Shown: positions 52,067 to 61,439, numbered from the stretch's first letter. The stretch: DNA of 64,000 nucleotides from CAXXOK01 sp963666755 (GCA_963666755.2 CAXXGW010000009.1:1488001-1552000), one strand, 5' to 3'. Program-made: numbers and translations. The notes: generated from the sequence alone by a model not told the origin.

Positions 52067-53575
52067 TTACGCCTGCCTGCCATCCGGCAGAATCACCGTG
52101 TAGGCGTTCCCTTCCGGCACCTCGATGCTGGGGTGCGCCGTCCAGTAGTTCAGGATCAGCTCGCTGACCTCCGTCTGGCTTTCCAGCACGCGCTCGCAGG
52201 TTGCATAGTACGGAAAATCGCCCGCGCCGGTGGCACGGTAATTGTTCATAACCAGCGTGAAGGTGGCATCCTCCGCGACGGCCACGCCGCCGCGGAGCAG
52301 CCGCGTTACGCGGCTCCCGAGAGGTTTACGCAAATCAAACGTATAGTCGATGCCGCTAAAATAATCGTAGTTGTAGTGCGCCAGCTTCGGCTCCAGAAAC
52401 GGCGGTGCAATCCGCACCGTACCCCCGGCATCCACCGCAAAATAGGTGGCGCACTGTTCCAGCGCCTGCCGCAGGATGCCGCCCGTCACCCGCAGCACCA
52501 CAAGGGTATTGCTGTACACATAGCTTGCCACCACATCGCGCACCGTTACGGCACTGTCAAAGCCGCGCAGGTCGTTACCCAGCGATGTGCAGGAAACCTC
52601 CGCCCCCGTTGCATCCAGTTGTACGGTATTAAAAAAATCGGCAATCGGAGACCCGTGCAGCGCCATGACCAGCCGATCCTCCGGCCATAGAGGGCGCGAA
52701 AGGTGGCCGACAGGGGTATCCAGCCATGCCTGCAGGTTGCGGTACAGCGTTTGCTGCCAAGGTTCCAGCCGCACCTGCGCTTCGGGCGTGCAAAGTTCCG
52801 AATGGATTGCGCCGTCTGCCTGCACAGTGATTTTCACATACGCAACGGCATTGCAGGGCGTTTGCACGATGTGCGTGCCGTGCCACGCTCGGTTAACCAT
52901 GGCAATGTGCTGGTGGCCAGTCAGCAGCAGATCAAACGGCAGCGTTTCGCACAGGCGGCAGGCGATGTTCTCCTCCGTGTTGCTAAGGAGCCTGCCTGTG
53001 TCCAAATCCTTTTCCACCCCGCCGTGATACAGCCCGATCAGAAAATCCACCTTGCCGCGCAAGGCTTCCACAGCTTCCCGGGCTGCCGCCAGCGGGTCGG
53101 TGATGCGCAGATTTTCGAGGTTCTCCGGCTTTTCCCAGCGGTTTACCCAATCGGTCACAATGCCCACGATGCCCACACGCAAACCGTTTGCCATGGTGCG
53201 CACGGCGTAAGGTACCACAGGTAATCGTCCCTGCACATCGGCCACGTTCGCGCAAAGGCACTGCGCCTGTACCTCCTGCAGGTAGTCCTTCAGCGCGGCA
53301 TACCCATAGTTAAAATCATGGTTTCCCAGTGTCAGAAAGTCATAGCCGTGCGCATTCATCACGCGCGCGCAGGGCGAGGGCAGCCCCTGCTGATGGCAGT
53401 AATACGTCAGCGGCGAACCCTGCAGGGTATCGCCGCCGTCGATTACCAGCGTGTTGCCGTCTTTGGGGAAACGCATCCCGAGCAGCCCCTGCGCGCGGGG
53501 TTGCTCATCCACAAAGTTGGTCGGGTATAGATACCCGTGCGTATCGGAGGTGAAGTAAACCGTCAACGGTTTCAA
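52067..53575 (-). CDS. 5'-nucleotidase/2',3'-cyclic phosphodiesterase-like metallophosphoesterase
   Basis: A 502-residue protein with a TTG start. The N-terminal calcineurin-like domain has its metal ligands in FTSDTHGYLYP, VIDGGDTLQGSP, TLGNHDFNYGY, GLYHGGVEKD and LLTGHQHIAM. The C-terminal 5'-nucleotidase substrate-binding domain follows (VVLRVTGGILRQALEQCATY). Family members usually carry a signal peptide and act outside; this one begins directly with the catalytic domain, so it appears cytoplasmic. It is the last gene of the phn-type transporter operon and may release phosphate from an imported phosphoester. Confidence 0.9.
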   Translation of the reverse strand: MKPLTVYFTSDTHGYLYPTNFVDEQPRAQGLLGMRFPKDGNTLVIDGGDTLQGSPLTYYCHQQGLPSPCARVMNAHGYDFLTLGNHDFNYGYAALKDYLQEVQAQCLCANVADVQGRLPVVPYAVRTMANGLRVGIVGIVTDWVNRWEKPENLENLRITDPLAAAREAVEALRGKVDFLIGLYHGGVEKDLDTGRLLSNTEENIACRLCETLPFDLLLTGHQHIAMVNRAWHGTHIVQTPCNAVAYVKITVQADGAIHSELCTPEAQVRLEPWQQTLYRNLQAWLDTPVGHLSRPLWPEDRLVMALHGSPIADFFNTVQLDATGAEVSCTSLGNDLRGFDSAVTVRDVVASYVYSNTLVVLRVTGGILRQALEQCATYFAVDAGGTVRIAPPFLEPKLAHYNYDYFSGIDYTFDLRKPLGSRVTRLLRGGVAVAEDATFTLVMNNYRATGAGDFPYYATCERVLESQTEVSELILNYWTAHPSIEVPEGNAYTVILPDGRQA

Positions 53576-53579
53576 CGGA

Positions 53580-54398
53580 TCAGCCCCTTGCCAGCCGCTT
53601 GCGCACTTTGGTAGAGAACAGCTCGATCACCAGCATCAGCACGATCATGCCAAACAGGAAGGCGCCCACCATGCTCCAGCGGCGGCTGTTGATGCATTGG
53701 ATCAGCGCCGCACCGATGCCGCCCGCGCCCACGATACCCAGCGTGGTCGCATCCTTGATGTTAATGTCAAACCGGTAGATCAGGGTCGAAACGAAGTTGG
53801 CGTACAGCTGCGGCAGGATGCCGTAGCGGATTTTCTGGAACCGCGTGCAACCGGCCGCGTCCAGACTCTCCAGAATGCGCGTATCCAAATCCTCAATGGC
53901 GTTAATATACATTTTGCTGATCATGCCGATGGAGCAGATACTCTGCGTGACCACGCCGCAAAACGCTCCTGGCCCGGTCACGCGGATCCACACCAGTGCC
54001 CACACAAGGCTTGGAATCGTACGGATCAGCAAAATAAACGCCCTGAACAGAAATGCGGCCCATTTGGGCATAATGTTTTCGCTCGCCAGAAAACTGAACG
54101 GCACCGCCAACAGACCGCCGATGATCGTGCCCAGCACGGCAATGGCGATCGTTTCAAATAAAAGATACGGCACGCCGTCCCGCGTCAGGTTTAAAAGCAA
54201 ATCCATATCCGGGTGCGTAATGCCAAACACGATGCCGTAAGCCACTTCGCTGCCTTTAGCTGCCAGCCCCTTGAACTTGATGGCATTGGCCGACCAGCCC
54301 AGCACAAGCACGACCGCCAGCAGGATCAGTGTATAGAGCCACCACCGCCGGGGGCGGCTTTCGTACATTTCTTCGATCGGATTGACCACTCTCTGCAT
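53580..54398 (-). CDS. phnE: Phosphonate-type ABC transporter permease (second)
   Basis: A 272-residue inner-membrane permease with about six hydrophobic segments and the EAA loop ESLDAAGCTRFQKIRYGILP that contacts the ATPase. GGGGGG lies seven bases before the ATG. It pairs with the permease at 54415, five bases before the phosphoesterase gene. PhnE-type permeases import phosphonates, phosphite or phosphate esters. Confidence 0.92.
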   Translation of the reverse strand: MQRVVNPIEEMYESRPRRWWLYTLILLAVVLVLGWSANAIKFKGLAAKGSEVAYGIVFGITHPDMDLLLNLTRDGVPYLLFETIAIAVLGTIIGGLLAVPFSFLASENIMPKWAAFLFRAFILLIRTIPSLVWALVWIRVTGPGAFCGVVTQSICSIGMISKMYINAIEDLDTRILESLDAAGCTRFQKIRYGILPQLYANFVSTLIYRFDINIKDATTLGIVGAGGIGAALIQCINSRRWSMVGAFLFGMIVLMLVIELFSTKVRKRLARG

Positions 54399-54414
54399 AG
54401 CCGTACCCCCCTTT

Positions 54415-55266
54415 CTAGCTCAGCTTGCGGCGCAGGTACTGGCTGGTGTTCTCTATCAGCAGCACAACCAGGAACAGGGCGATCAGCACCGTGCCCAGCC
54501 CTTCGTAATCGCGCCAGCCCACACGTTCGTTAATGAGGATACCTAGACCACCGGCGCCCACATAGCCCAGAATGGAAGCGGCGCGAACGTTGATTTCAAA
54601 CGAATACAGGCAATGGCTCAGGTAGGTGGGTAAAATCTGGGGCATGCAAGCGCTCCAGAACGCCTGAAAACGGGATGCGCCCAGCGCTTCCATGGCCTCA
54701 AACGCGCCCATGTCAATCGTTTCGATGCTTTCATACAGCATCTTGGACACAACGCCAAACGTGAAAATCGTGATGGCCACGGTACCGGCAAACGTACCCA
54801 GATTGAAGATCAGCGCACAGATGGAGGCGATAACCAACGTCGGCAGCGTGCGCACAATGTTGAGCAGCACTCTGAGCAGCGCCACCGTTGCCCCGTTGCG
54901 GTTAATATTGGTGGAGGCCAGCACCGCGAAAGGCAGTGCCAGCGTGGAGCCGATGGCCGAGCCCATGACGGACATCTTGATCGTATCCAGCAGCGGCGGA
55001 ATCACTTTGCTGATGTAGCTCCAGTCCGGATTGAATACTTTCTTCAGGATCACGGTAAACTGGTAGCCGCGCTTGATCAGAATGCCGATATCAAACTCAG
55101 TTACCAGCACGGACCCCCACACGACCCCGACCAGTACCAGTACGATCAGCCAGGTGCGGCTGCGCGGCTTTTGGACGCTTCGCTCCCCCACGGTCATCGT
55201 TCTGGGTGGAAACAGCCGGTCAAAAAGCGGCGTGCGTACGGCGCGTACCTTTGCGGGCTTTGCCAT
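54415..55266 (-). CDS. phnE: Phosphonate-type ABC transporter permease (first)
   Basis: A 283-residue permease with a basic N-terminus, about six membrane segments and the EAA loop EAMEALGASRFQAFWSACMP. Its start shares one base with the phnC stop. Two different PhnE proteins in one operon imply a heterodimeric pore, as seen in several Gram-positive phn-type systems. Confidence 0.92.
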   Translation of the reverse strand: MAKPAKVRAVRTPLFDRLFPPRTMTVGERSVQKPRSRTWLIVLVLVGVVWGSVLVTEFDIGILIKRGYQFTVILKKVFNPDWSYISKVIPPLLDTIKMSVMGSAIGSTLALPFAVLASTNINRNGATVALLRVLLNIVRTLPTLVIASICALIFNLGTFAGTVAITIFTFGVVSKMLYESIETIDMGAFEAMEALGASRFQAFWSACMPQILPTYLSHCLYSFEINVRAASILGYVGAGGLGILINERVGWRDYEGLGTVLIALFLVVLLIENTSQYLRRKLS

Positions 55267-56114
55267 TACTGCCCTGCCTCCTTTGCGGGAGGGGTAGCCT
55301 CGCCGGCGGTCTGCGTTTTGGCAGCGGCAATGGCGGCCGCCTCCTTGGCGCTCTGCTCATCTGCCGCTTTGGGGATGGGGGCGCCGTTATAGATCGCGTC
55401 CAGCACGGGCTGGGTTACTTCCGACACAGGCCCATCATACACAATTTCGCCCGCACGGATGCCGATCACGCGGTCTGCAAAATCCAGCGCCAAATCCACA
55501 TGATGGATGTTGATTAAGATGGTGATGTTCATATCGCGGTTAATCCGCTTGAAATCGCTCATCACCTGGTTGGCGGTTACCGGGTCGAGCGCGGCCACAG
55601 GCTCGTCCGCCAAAATGATGGTCGGATTCTGGTTGAGCGTCCGGGCCAGCGCCACGCGCTGCTGCTGCCCGCCGGACAGCTGATCGCAGCGGGTATAAGC
55701 CTTGTCCAGAATACCGACCTTATCCAAGGCCTGCAGTGCGGCCATTTCCTGCTGGCGGGTAAAAATGCCGCACAGCACCCGGAAAAACCCCATGTCCGGC
55801 ACCATGGACGTGAGCACGTTCTTGATAACCGTCGAGCGGGTAACCAAATTAAAAGATTGAAAAATCATCCCGATGCGGCGGCGGAAACGCCGGAGCGATT
55901 TGCCGCGCAGGGTCATCACATCCACGCCGTCCACCAGCACCTGCCCGGCTGTTACATCAATCATGCGGTTTATGGTGCGGATCAGGGTCGATTTTCCCGC
56001 GCCGGAAAGGCCGATGATCGCCACAAATTCGCCCTGCTCAATGGACAGGTTAACATCCTTGAGGCCCTGAACGCCGTTGGGGTACGTTTTTCCGGCATGG
56101 ATAAATTGTATCAT
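55266..56114 (-). CDS. phnC: Phosphonate-type ABC transporter ATP-binding protein
   Basis: A 282-residue ABC ATPase: Walker A GLSGAGKSTLIRTI, signature LSGGQQQRVALARTL, Walker B IILADEPVAALDP, and the switch His in IHHVDLALDFADR. It has a C-terminal tail of about 40 Ala/Lys-rich residues beyond the usual end. It energises the PhnE pair. It is 134 bases downstream of phnD, with a hairpin terminator in between. Confidence 0.95.
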   Translation of the reverse strand: MIQFIHAGKTYPNGVQGLKDVNLSIEQGEFVAIIGLSGAGKSTLIRTINRMIDVTAGQVLVDGVDVMTLRGKSLRRFRRRIGMIFQSFNLVTRSTVIKNVLTSMVPDMGFFRVLCGIFTRQQEMAALQALDKVGILDKAYTRCDQLSGGQQQRVALARTLNQNPTIILADEPVAALDPVTANQVMSDFKRINRDMNITILINIHHVDLALDFADRVIGIRAGEIVYDGPVSEVTQPVLDAIYNGAPIPKAADEQSAKEAAAIAAAKTQTAGEATPPAKEAGQ

Positions 56115-56197
56115 AGCCTAGCCTCTTCGCTCTGTAGAGTTTGCCTTTTTACTATACCATCATACGGCGTGCCTGACAATAGCCTCCACGGCCGACA

Positions 56198-56230
56198 GAA
56201 AAGGGGCGGTACGGCTTTGCCGTACCGCCC
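56198..56230 (-). terminator. Intra-operon terminator between phnD and phnC
   Basis: On the minus strand GGGCGGTACGGC, AAA, GCCGTACCGCCC and then CTTTTCT. Partial termination here would give more binding protein than transporter, a common arrangement. Confidence 0.75.
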
Positions 56231-56248
56231 GCAGGTTGAATGCGAAGG

Positions 56249-57292
56249 TTATTGCACGGCCTCCAGCGCTTTGCGGGCGCCATCGTAATCCGCGTCGGTC
56301 GCCATGGCATAGCCGGTGTGGCTGTACACGCCGAAGATCTCTTTGCCCTCATCGGTGCCGATGATGTTGATGAGCGCCTTCTGCATCGCGGCGATAAACT
56401 CGGGGTTGTACACCGCCGGGTTCGCCTTGGTGATGGACACGGTGTCGTTGTAGATGGGCGCGGTCACGCCGATCACGTTCATCTCGTTCCAGATGGAATC
56501 GGTGCGGCCCATGCCGGCCTTGCCGGTGGCATCCTTCTGGTCGGTGGGCAGCGTCCAGGCAGCCTCGTAATCGCGGCGGCCGTCGGCATAGCACACGATC
56601 ACATCCACAGCCTCGGCAGCGGCTTGCGCAAAGCTCTCGCCATAGCCGCTCAAGGTAACTACGTTGGTCAGGTCGGTCACCTTTTTGCCGTCGTAGTTAT
56701 CCATCAGCCACATGGTGGGGTAGATGTACCCGGCGGAAGAGGAGGTCTTGAGCACGGCCCAGTTGGCCTTGTTCAGATCGTCCCAGGTCAGCGCTTCGCC
56801 GGCATTGACCTTGGCGGCCAGTTCCTTGCCGTAGGCGGAAGGCGTAGCGTAGATCAGCGAACGGTAGAAGGTCACCTGCTCGTCGGTGGGGGTAGTCTTG
56901 TTGGCGTCGCCGTTCCAGGTCTTAGCGTCGGTGCTGTCGTTGCTCAGGCCCGCGCGGGTCGCGGTCAGGATTACGTCCACCTCGTCGCTGTACAGGGCGT
57001 AGGTGCCGCCGGGCAGCCAGCCGATGTCGATGGTGCCGGCCGCCATGGCCTCGCCGGTGGCTTCGTAGGAGGTGCCGACGGTGATGTCGACTTCGCCCAC
57101 GTCATAGCCCTGGTTGAGCAGCTCGGTTTTCAGCAGGTCAGGCAGGTTTTTGGTGCCGGTCAGGATCACGTCGGCATCTTTGGAAGGCACGAATTCCAAG
57201 GTCAGCTTGTCCATTTTGACGGCATCCGCCATCGCGGACGTGCAGCCAACGATCAGAGCGACCGCCAGCAGCATGGCCAGAAACTTCTTCAT
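56249..57292 (-). CDS. phnD: Phosphonate-type ABC transporter substrate-binding lipoprotein
   Basis: A 347-residue binding protein. The signal (MKKFLAMLLAVALIVGC) ends in a usable lipobox IVGC. The mature part has the PhnD/phosphate-dikinase-like pattern: LTLEFVPSKDADVILT, a SYEATGEAMAAGTIDIGWLP segment and SSSAGYIYPTMWL, which usually binds the phosphonate or phosphite group. It starts after GGAGG and is the first gene of the operon. The ligand is unknown. Confidence 0.92.
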   Translation of the reverse strand: MKKFLAMLLAVALIVGCTSAMADAVKMDKLTLEFVPSKDADVILTGTKNLPDLLKTELLNQGYDVGEVDITVGTSYEATGEAMAAGTIDIGWLPGGTYALYSDEVDVILTATRAGLSNDSTDAKTWNGDANKTTPTDEQVTFYRSLIYATPSAYGKELAAKVNAGEALTWDDLNKANWAVLKTSSSAGYIYPTMWLMDNYDGKKVTDLTNVVTLSGYGESFAQAAAEAVDVIVCYADGRRDYEAAWTLPTDQKDATGKAGMGRTDSIWNEMNVIGVTAPIYNDTVSITKANPAVYNPEFIAAMQKALINIIGTDEGKEIFGVYSHTGYAMATDADYDGARKALEAVQ

Positions 57293-57452
57293 GCTTTGTT
57301 TCCTCCTCAAGAATGATACCTGGGATATTGCCATTGTACGCCTTCTCTGTTAAAAATTCCAGCCATATTTCATTAAAGATGCGTAATCATTTCCCTCCAG
57401 TGTTTTCCTGATCGGTTTATCCGTAAGGGTTTGCGCTTTTTGCGCCTTTCGC

Positions 57453-57481
57453 TTGACATTTATAGTTAGACATGTTAAACT
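57453..57481 (+). promoter_or_regulatory. Promoter and candidate iron-regulator operator of the feo operon
   Basis: TTGACA at 57453-57458, 17 bases, TAAACT at 57476-57481. Over the -10 lies an imperfect 18-base palindrome AGTTAGACATGTTAAACT (57464-57481) centred on ACATGT. A DtxR/MntR-type repressor encoded at 60929 is the natural candidate to bind it. Confidence 0.65.
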
Positions 57482-57545
57482 TCGTTTGGCTAGCGGTTAA
57501 TGCCCGCTAACTACCAAGAAATCAACCCAACGGAGGAGGATTGCG

Positions 57546-57755
57546 ATGCCGGTTGCAATGGCAAACATCGGGGATGTAAACATCATCCGGAAAATCACTG
57601 GGCAGGACGAGGTACGCAAACATCTGGCGGAATTGGGCTTCGTCGTCGGAGAACAAATCAGCGTCGTGAGTGAATTGGGCGGAAGCCTGATCCTCTCGGT
57701 GAAAGACAGTCGCGTTGCGCTGGACCGCGATATGGCCATGCGGGTGATTGTCTGA
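57546..57755 (+). CDS. feoA: FeoA-type ferrous iron transport accessory protein (first)
   Basis: A 69-residue SH3-like protein, GGAGGAGG before the ATG. The pattern GQDEVRKHLAELGFVVGEQI and VKDSRVALDRDMAMRVIV is typical of FeoA. FeoA helps FeoB at the cytoplasmic face. It is the first of two feoA genes. Confidence 0.92.
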   Translation: MPVAMANIGDVNIIRKITGQDEVRKHLAELGFVVGEQISVVSELGGSLILSVKDSRVALDRDMAMRVIV

Positions 57756-57784
57756 TGCCGGATATGGATAGGAGGTTGGGTTCC

Positions 57785-58006
57785 ATGAAGACACTGCGCG
57801 ACGTGCGCATTGGAGAAACAGCCGTAATCGAACGCCTGCACGGCGAGGGGGCGCTCAAGCGCCGCCTGATGGACATGGGGCTGACGCGTGGCACCGAAGT
57901 GTATGTGCGAAAGGTAGCCCCTTTGGGGGATCCGCTGGAACTGACCGTGCGGGGGTACGAGTTGTCCGTGCGCAAAGGTGATGCGGAACAAATCGAAATG
58001 CGATAG
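57785..58006 (+). CDS. feoA: FeoA-type ferrous iron transport accessory protein (second)
   Basis: A 73-residue FeoA protein (MKTLRDVRIGETAVIERL; GALKRRLMDMGLTRGTEVYV; YELSVRKGDAEQIEM). The ATG at 57785 follows AGGAGG; an in-frame ATG at 57755 overlaps the stop of the first feoA and is less likely. The two FeoA proteins differ clearly, so they may have separate roles. Confidence 0.92.
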   Translation: MKTLRDVRIGETAVIERLHGEGALKRRLMDMGLTRGTEVYVRKVAPLGDPLELTVRGYELSVRKGDAEQIEMR

Positions 58007-58083
58007 GCTGCGGCGGCTTTCAGGCCGCTTTCCCTTGCTCTATTGGTTAGTCATATCGAACTCGAATAAGGAGGCAATTCCCT

Positions 58084-60423
58084 ATGGCGATACACATTGC
58101 CCTGGCAGGGAACCCCAACTCGGGTAAGACCACGCTGTTCAATGCCCTGACCGGCAGCAATCAGTACGTGGGCAACTGGCCTGGTGTAACCGTCGAAAAA
58201 AAAGAAGGCAGGCTCAAGGGCATTGACGGCGTCATCCTGCAGGACCTGCCCGGCATCTACAGCCTTTCCCCCTATACGTTGGAGGAAGTTGTGGCGCGCA
58301 GCTATCTGGTAAACGAAAGGCCGGACGCTATCCTCAACATTGTGGATGCGACCAACCTGGAACGCAACCTGTACCTGACCACACAGCTGGCGGAACTGGG
58401 CATCCCCATGGTGGTCGCGCTGAACATGACTGATAGAACCCGGAAAAATGGGGATGTAATCGACCTGTCCAAGCTGGGCGCTGCGCTTGGCTGCGCGGTG
58501 GTGGAGATATCCGCCCTCCGGGCACAGGGTTTGCAGGAAGCGGCGCAGCTTGCAGTCCAAGCGGCGCGCGGCGAGGGCCGCACGGAACTGCCTCACGTGT
58601 TTCAGGGAAGCGTGGAGCACGCCTTGGCCCATGTGGAGGACCTCATCACCCATCGGGATGGAGAAAGCCCCGTACATCACCACCATGCGGATGGAAGCGT
58701 GCACCCGGGTAGCATTGTGGAGGCGCACCTCGCCCGCTGGTATGCGGTCAAGCTGTTTGAGCGGGACGAGCGCGTGCTTGCGCAGTTGAACCTGCCGCAG
58801 GGAATCCGCAGCGAAATCGAAGCGGTTACCGCCGCCTGCGAGCAGGAAATGGACGACGATGCCGAATCCATTATGACCAACCAGCGCTATGCGTATATCC
58901 ACCAACTGGTTAATACTAGCGTACGCAAGGGCCGACCCAAAGGCTCCCTGACTTCCAGCGACCGGATCGACCGGATCATCACCAACCGCTGGCTGGCACT
59001 GCCGATTTTTGCCGCGATCATGTTTCTGGTCTACTACATTTCCGTGACCACCGTCGGCACGCTCGTCACTGATTTTACCAACGATACGTTCGTCGCGGCC
59101 TGGGTACAGGCGCCGCTTATGGATTGGCTCACCCGCATCGGCACGGCGGATTGGCTGGTCGGGCTGATTGGAGACGGCATCATCGGCGGCGTCGGCGCGG
59201 TGCTGGGGTTTGTACCGCAGATGCTTGTACTGTTCCTTCTGTTGGCCCTATTGGAAGATGTGGGCTACATGGCGCGCGTCGCCTTCATTATGGATCGGAT
59301 TTTCCGCAAGTTTGGCCTGTCGGGCAAGAGCTTTATCCCCATGCTGATCTCCTCCGGATGCGGTGTGCCCGGCGTGATGGCAAGCCGTACCATTGAAAAC
59401 GACCGCGACCGAAAAATGACTATCATGACCACCACCTTTATCCCCTGCGGGGCGAAAATGCCGATCGTAGCACTGATTGCGGGCGCGCTGTTCCACAACG
59501 CGGGCTGGGTAGCCGCTGCGGCCTATTTTATCGGCGTCGGCGCGGTAATTGTGAGCGGTATCCTGCTCAAGAAAACGCGTCCCTTCGCCGGGGACCCCGC
59601 CCCGTTTGTGATGGAATTGCCCGCCTACCACGCACCCAGCGCCAAGAATGTGCTGCGCAGCATGGGCGAGCGCGGCTGGAGCTTTGTGAAACGCGCAGGC
59701 ACGGTCATTGTGGTTGCCAGTATCCTGATTTGGTTCACCTCGGGTTACGGTTGGGTGCCCAACCCCATCAAGGCAGCCGCGGAACCTGCCATGACTCTGC
59801 AAAATCAGGAACAAGCGGGCGGGGCTACCACGTTTGGCGCGGTCGAGTCGATGGATGAAAGCATGCTTGGCAAAGCAGGCAGCGCGGTAGCCCCTATATT
59901 CGCACCGCTGGGCTTCGGCAACTGGCAATCCACCGTGGCAACCGTCATGGGGCTGGTTGCCAAAGAAGAGGTTGTAGGCGTGTTCGGCGTGCTCTACGGC
60001 GTAGTGGATGAATCCGGAGAGGATGCCGCAGCCGGGCTTTTGGATAAAGGAGATGCACCTTCGATTGAAGCGGGCTTATCCCCCATCGCTACAGCCTTTG
60101 CACGAAGCAGCGGCGGGCATGGCGCGCTGGCGGCATTCAGTTTTCTGATCTTTAACCTGCTTTGCGCACCCTGCTTTGCTGCCATGGGCGCCATAAAACG
60201 CGAAATGAACAGCGCAGGTTGGACGCTGTTTGCCATCGGCTATCAATGTGTGTTCGCCTATGCGGCCTCGCTGCTTTTTTACCAAAGCGGGTTGTTCCTG
60301 ACAACGGGCGTTTTCACCGTCGGAACGCTGGCTGCCCTTGCGGTGCTCGCACTGCTGCTTTACCTGCTTGTGCGCCCTAATCCCTACCAAAACCAGCATT
60401 TGAAAAAGAAGGTGTATGCATAA
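58084..60423 (+). CDS. feoB: Ferrous iron transporter FeoB
   Basis: A 779-residue membrane GTPase. The N-terminal G domain has ALAGNPNSGKTTLFNALTGS, WPGVTVEKKEG, DLPGIYSLSPYT and the ALNMTDRTRKNGD region (G4 NxTD variant of NKxD). Two gate/membrane regions follow, with CGVPGVMASRTIEN and FIPCGAKMPIVALI as conserved metal-related motifs. It imports Fe2+. A His-rich loop (VHHHHADGSVHPG near residue 198) may bind metal. It is the main gene of the feo operon, with RBS AAGGAGG. Confidence 0.97.
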   Translation: MAIHIALAGNPNSGKTTLFNALTGSNQYVGNWPGVTVEKKEGRLKGIDGVILQDLPGIYSLSPYTLEEVVARSYLVNERPDAILNIVDATNLERNLYLTTQLAELGIPMVVALNMTDRTRKNGDVIDLSKLGAALGCAVVEISALRAQGLQEAAQLAVQAARGEGRTELPHVFQGSVEHALAHVEDLITHRDGESPVHHHHADGSVHPGSIVEAHLARWYAVKLFERDERVLAQLNLPQGIRSEIEAVTAACEQEMDDDAESIMTNQRYAYIHQLVNTSVRKGRPKGSLTSSDRIDRIITNRWLALPIFAAIMFLVYYISVTTVGTLVTDFTNDTFVAAWVQAPLMDWLTRIGTADWLVGLIGDGIIGGVGAVLGFVPQMLVLFLLLALLEDVGYMARVAFIMDRIFRKFGLSGKSFIPMLISSGCGVPGVMASRTIENDRDRKMTIMTTTFIPCGAKMPIVALIAGALFHNAGWVAAAAYFIGVGAVIVSGILLKKTRPFAGDPAPFVMELPAYHAPSAKNVLRSMGERGWSFVKRAGTVIVVASILIWFTSGYGWVPNPIKAAAEPAMTLQNQEQAGGATTFGAVESMDESMLGKAGSAVAPIFAPLGFGNWQSTVATVMGLVAKEEVVGVFGVLYGVVDESGEDAAAGLLDKGDAPSIEAGLSPIATAFARSSGGHGALAAFSFLIFNLLCAPCFAAMGAIKREMNSAGWTLFAIGYQCVFAYAASLLFYQSGLFLTTGVFTVGTLAALAVLALLLYLLVRPNPYQNQHLKKKVYA

Positions 60424-60569
60424 TGGCAACCTGGATCGTTGGCGGTATTCTTCTGCTGATCGTGATCGCGATCCTCCGGAAAATGCTTACGGATCGTCGT
60501 CATGGAAAGAGTGCCTGTGGTTGTGATTGCGCCCACTGTCACGGCGGGTGCAGCGCGCAGCCGAAGTAA
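60423..60569 (+). CDS. FeoB-associated Cys-rich small membrane protein
   Basis: A 48-residue protein whose ATG overlaps the feoB stop (TAATG). One N-terminal membrane helix (WIVGGILLLIVIAILRK) is followed by a Cys/His-rich tail, ACGCDCAHCHGGC. This is the pattern of the FeoB-associated Cys-rich proteins of Firmicutes, thought to help iron handling at the membrane. Confidence 0.88.
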   Translation: MATWIVGGILLLIVIAILRKMLTDRRHGKSACGCDCAHCHGGCSAQPK

Positions 60570-60694
60570 GAGGGATGGAGTCGCCCTGTGATGCTTCTTC
60601 CCTGATTGTGCAGGTTCCATCGACTTCAACACGTATTTAGCACAGGGATAGAATGGTTATAGCCATCCCTGCGATTTCGCAGAGGAGAAACCGG

Positions 60695-60841
60695 ATGTCT
60701 ACGCTCAGTGTAATTATCGGATTGGTCGTAATCCTTGCCGCGTTAAGCGTATTGCAGCGATATCTGCATAAAAAGATGCACATTCCGTCGAATCCGGAAA
60801 AGCATCCTTCGCGTGGCAAGGCAGGAAAAGCGCCTGATTGA
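60695..60841 (+). CDS. Small single-pass membrane protein
   Basis: A 48-residue protein after a GAGGAG site: an N-terminal membrane helix (STLSVIIGLVVILAALSVLQ) and a basic tail. The family is not recognised. Its place between the feo genes and the DtxR gene suggests a link to iron transport. Confidence 0.6.
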   Translation: MSTLSVIIGLVVILAALSVLQRYLHKKMHIPSNPEKHPSRGKAGKAPD

Positions 60842-60928
60842 TGGGATGGGCACCGTAACGGACAGGACGGGAATTGCATTTTTCCTGTTTTTATGATACG
60901 CTGAGGTTGATCGTAAGGGGGGGATTCC

Positions 60929-61312
60929 ATGCAGATCCTGAAGTCGTCCGAAGACTATCTGGAAGCCATGTTAATGATGCGGGAACGGCATGGGTATATC
61001 CGTTCCATCGACATCGCCGCAGAGTTGAACGTCACAAAACCCAGCGTCAGTTACGCAACCAAACGCCTGCGGGAGAACGGCTACATCACCATGGATCGCG
61101 ACGGGCTCATCACTCTGACGGATAAGGGGTTGGCCATCGCCGAACGAATCTACAACCGTCACAAAACGCTGATGTACTTCCTGATTCGACTGGGTGTGGA
61201 CGAACAGACCGCACGCGAGGATGCCTGCAAGATCGAGCACGATCTGAGCGAAGCCTCCTTTGAGGCAATCTGTCGGCATGCGCCGCTCCCTCCGGATTTG
61301 CAAAAAGCCTGA
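60929..61312 (+). CDS. DtxR/MntR-family metal-dependent regulator
   Basis: A 127-residue regulator: an N-terminal winged helix (SSEDYLEAMLMMRERHGYIR; ELNVTKPSVSYATKRLRENG) and a dimerisation domain with metal ligands in RHKTLMYFLIRLGVDEQTAR and EDACKIEHDLSEASF. The C-terminal SH3-like domain is absent, as in MntR-size members. It probably binds the feo promoter when iron or manganese is high. GGGGGG precedes the ATG. Confidence 0.93.
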   Translation: MQILKSSEDYLEAMLMMRERHGYIRSIDIAAELNVTKPSVSYATKRLRENGYITMDRDGLITLTDKGLAIAERIYNRHKTLMYFLIRLGVDEQTAREDACKIEHDLSEASFEAICRHAPLPPDLQKA

Positions 61313-61316
61313 CCCA

Positions 61317-61363
61317 TAACGGAACAGCGCTCCTTCCAATAAGGAAGGAGCGCTGTTCCGTTA
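61317..61363. terminator. Long bidirectional terminator
   Basis: A perfect 21-pair inverted repeat: TAACGGAACAGCGCTCCTTC with its complement, around an AATAA loop. It lies between the convergent DtxR and M20 genes. It lacks a long T-run, so its strength is uncertain. Confidence 0.7.
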
Positions 61364-61439
61364 TCGCAAACTTGCGAGCGAGTGCGGGTTTTTACCTACC
61401 ACTTTTATGCGTGTACAAACTTGATAGCGTAACTGCCCT

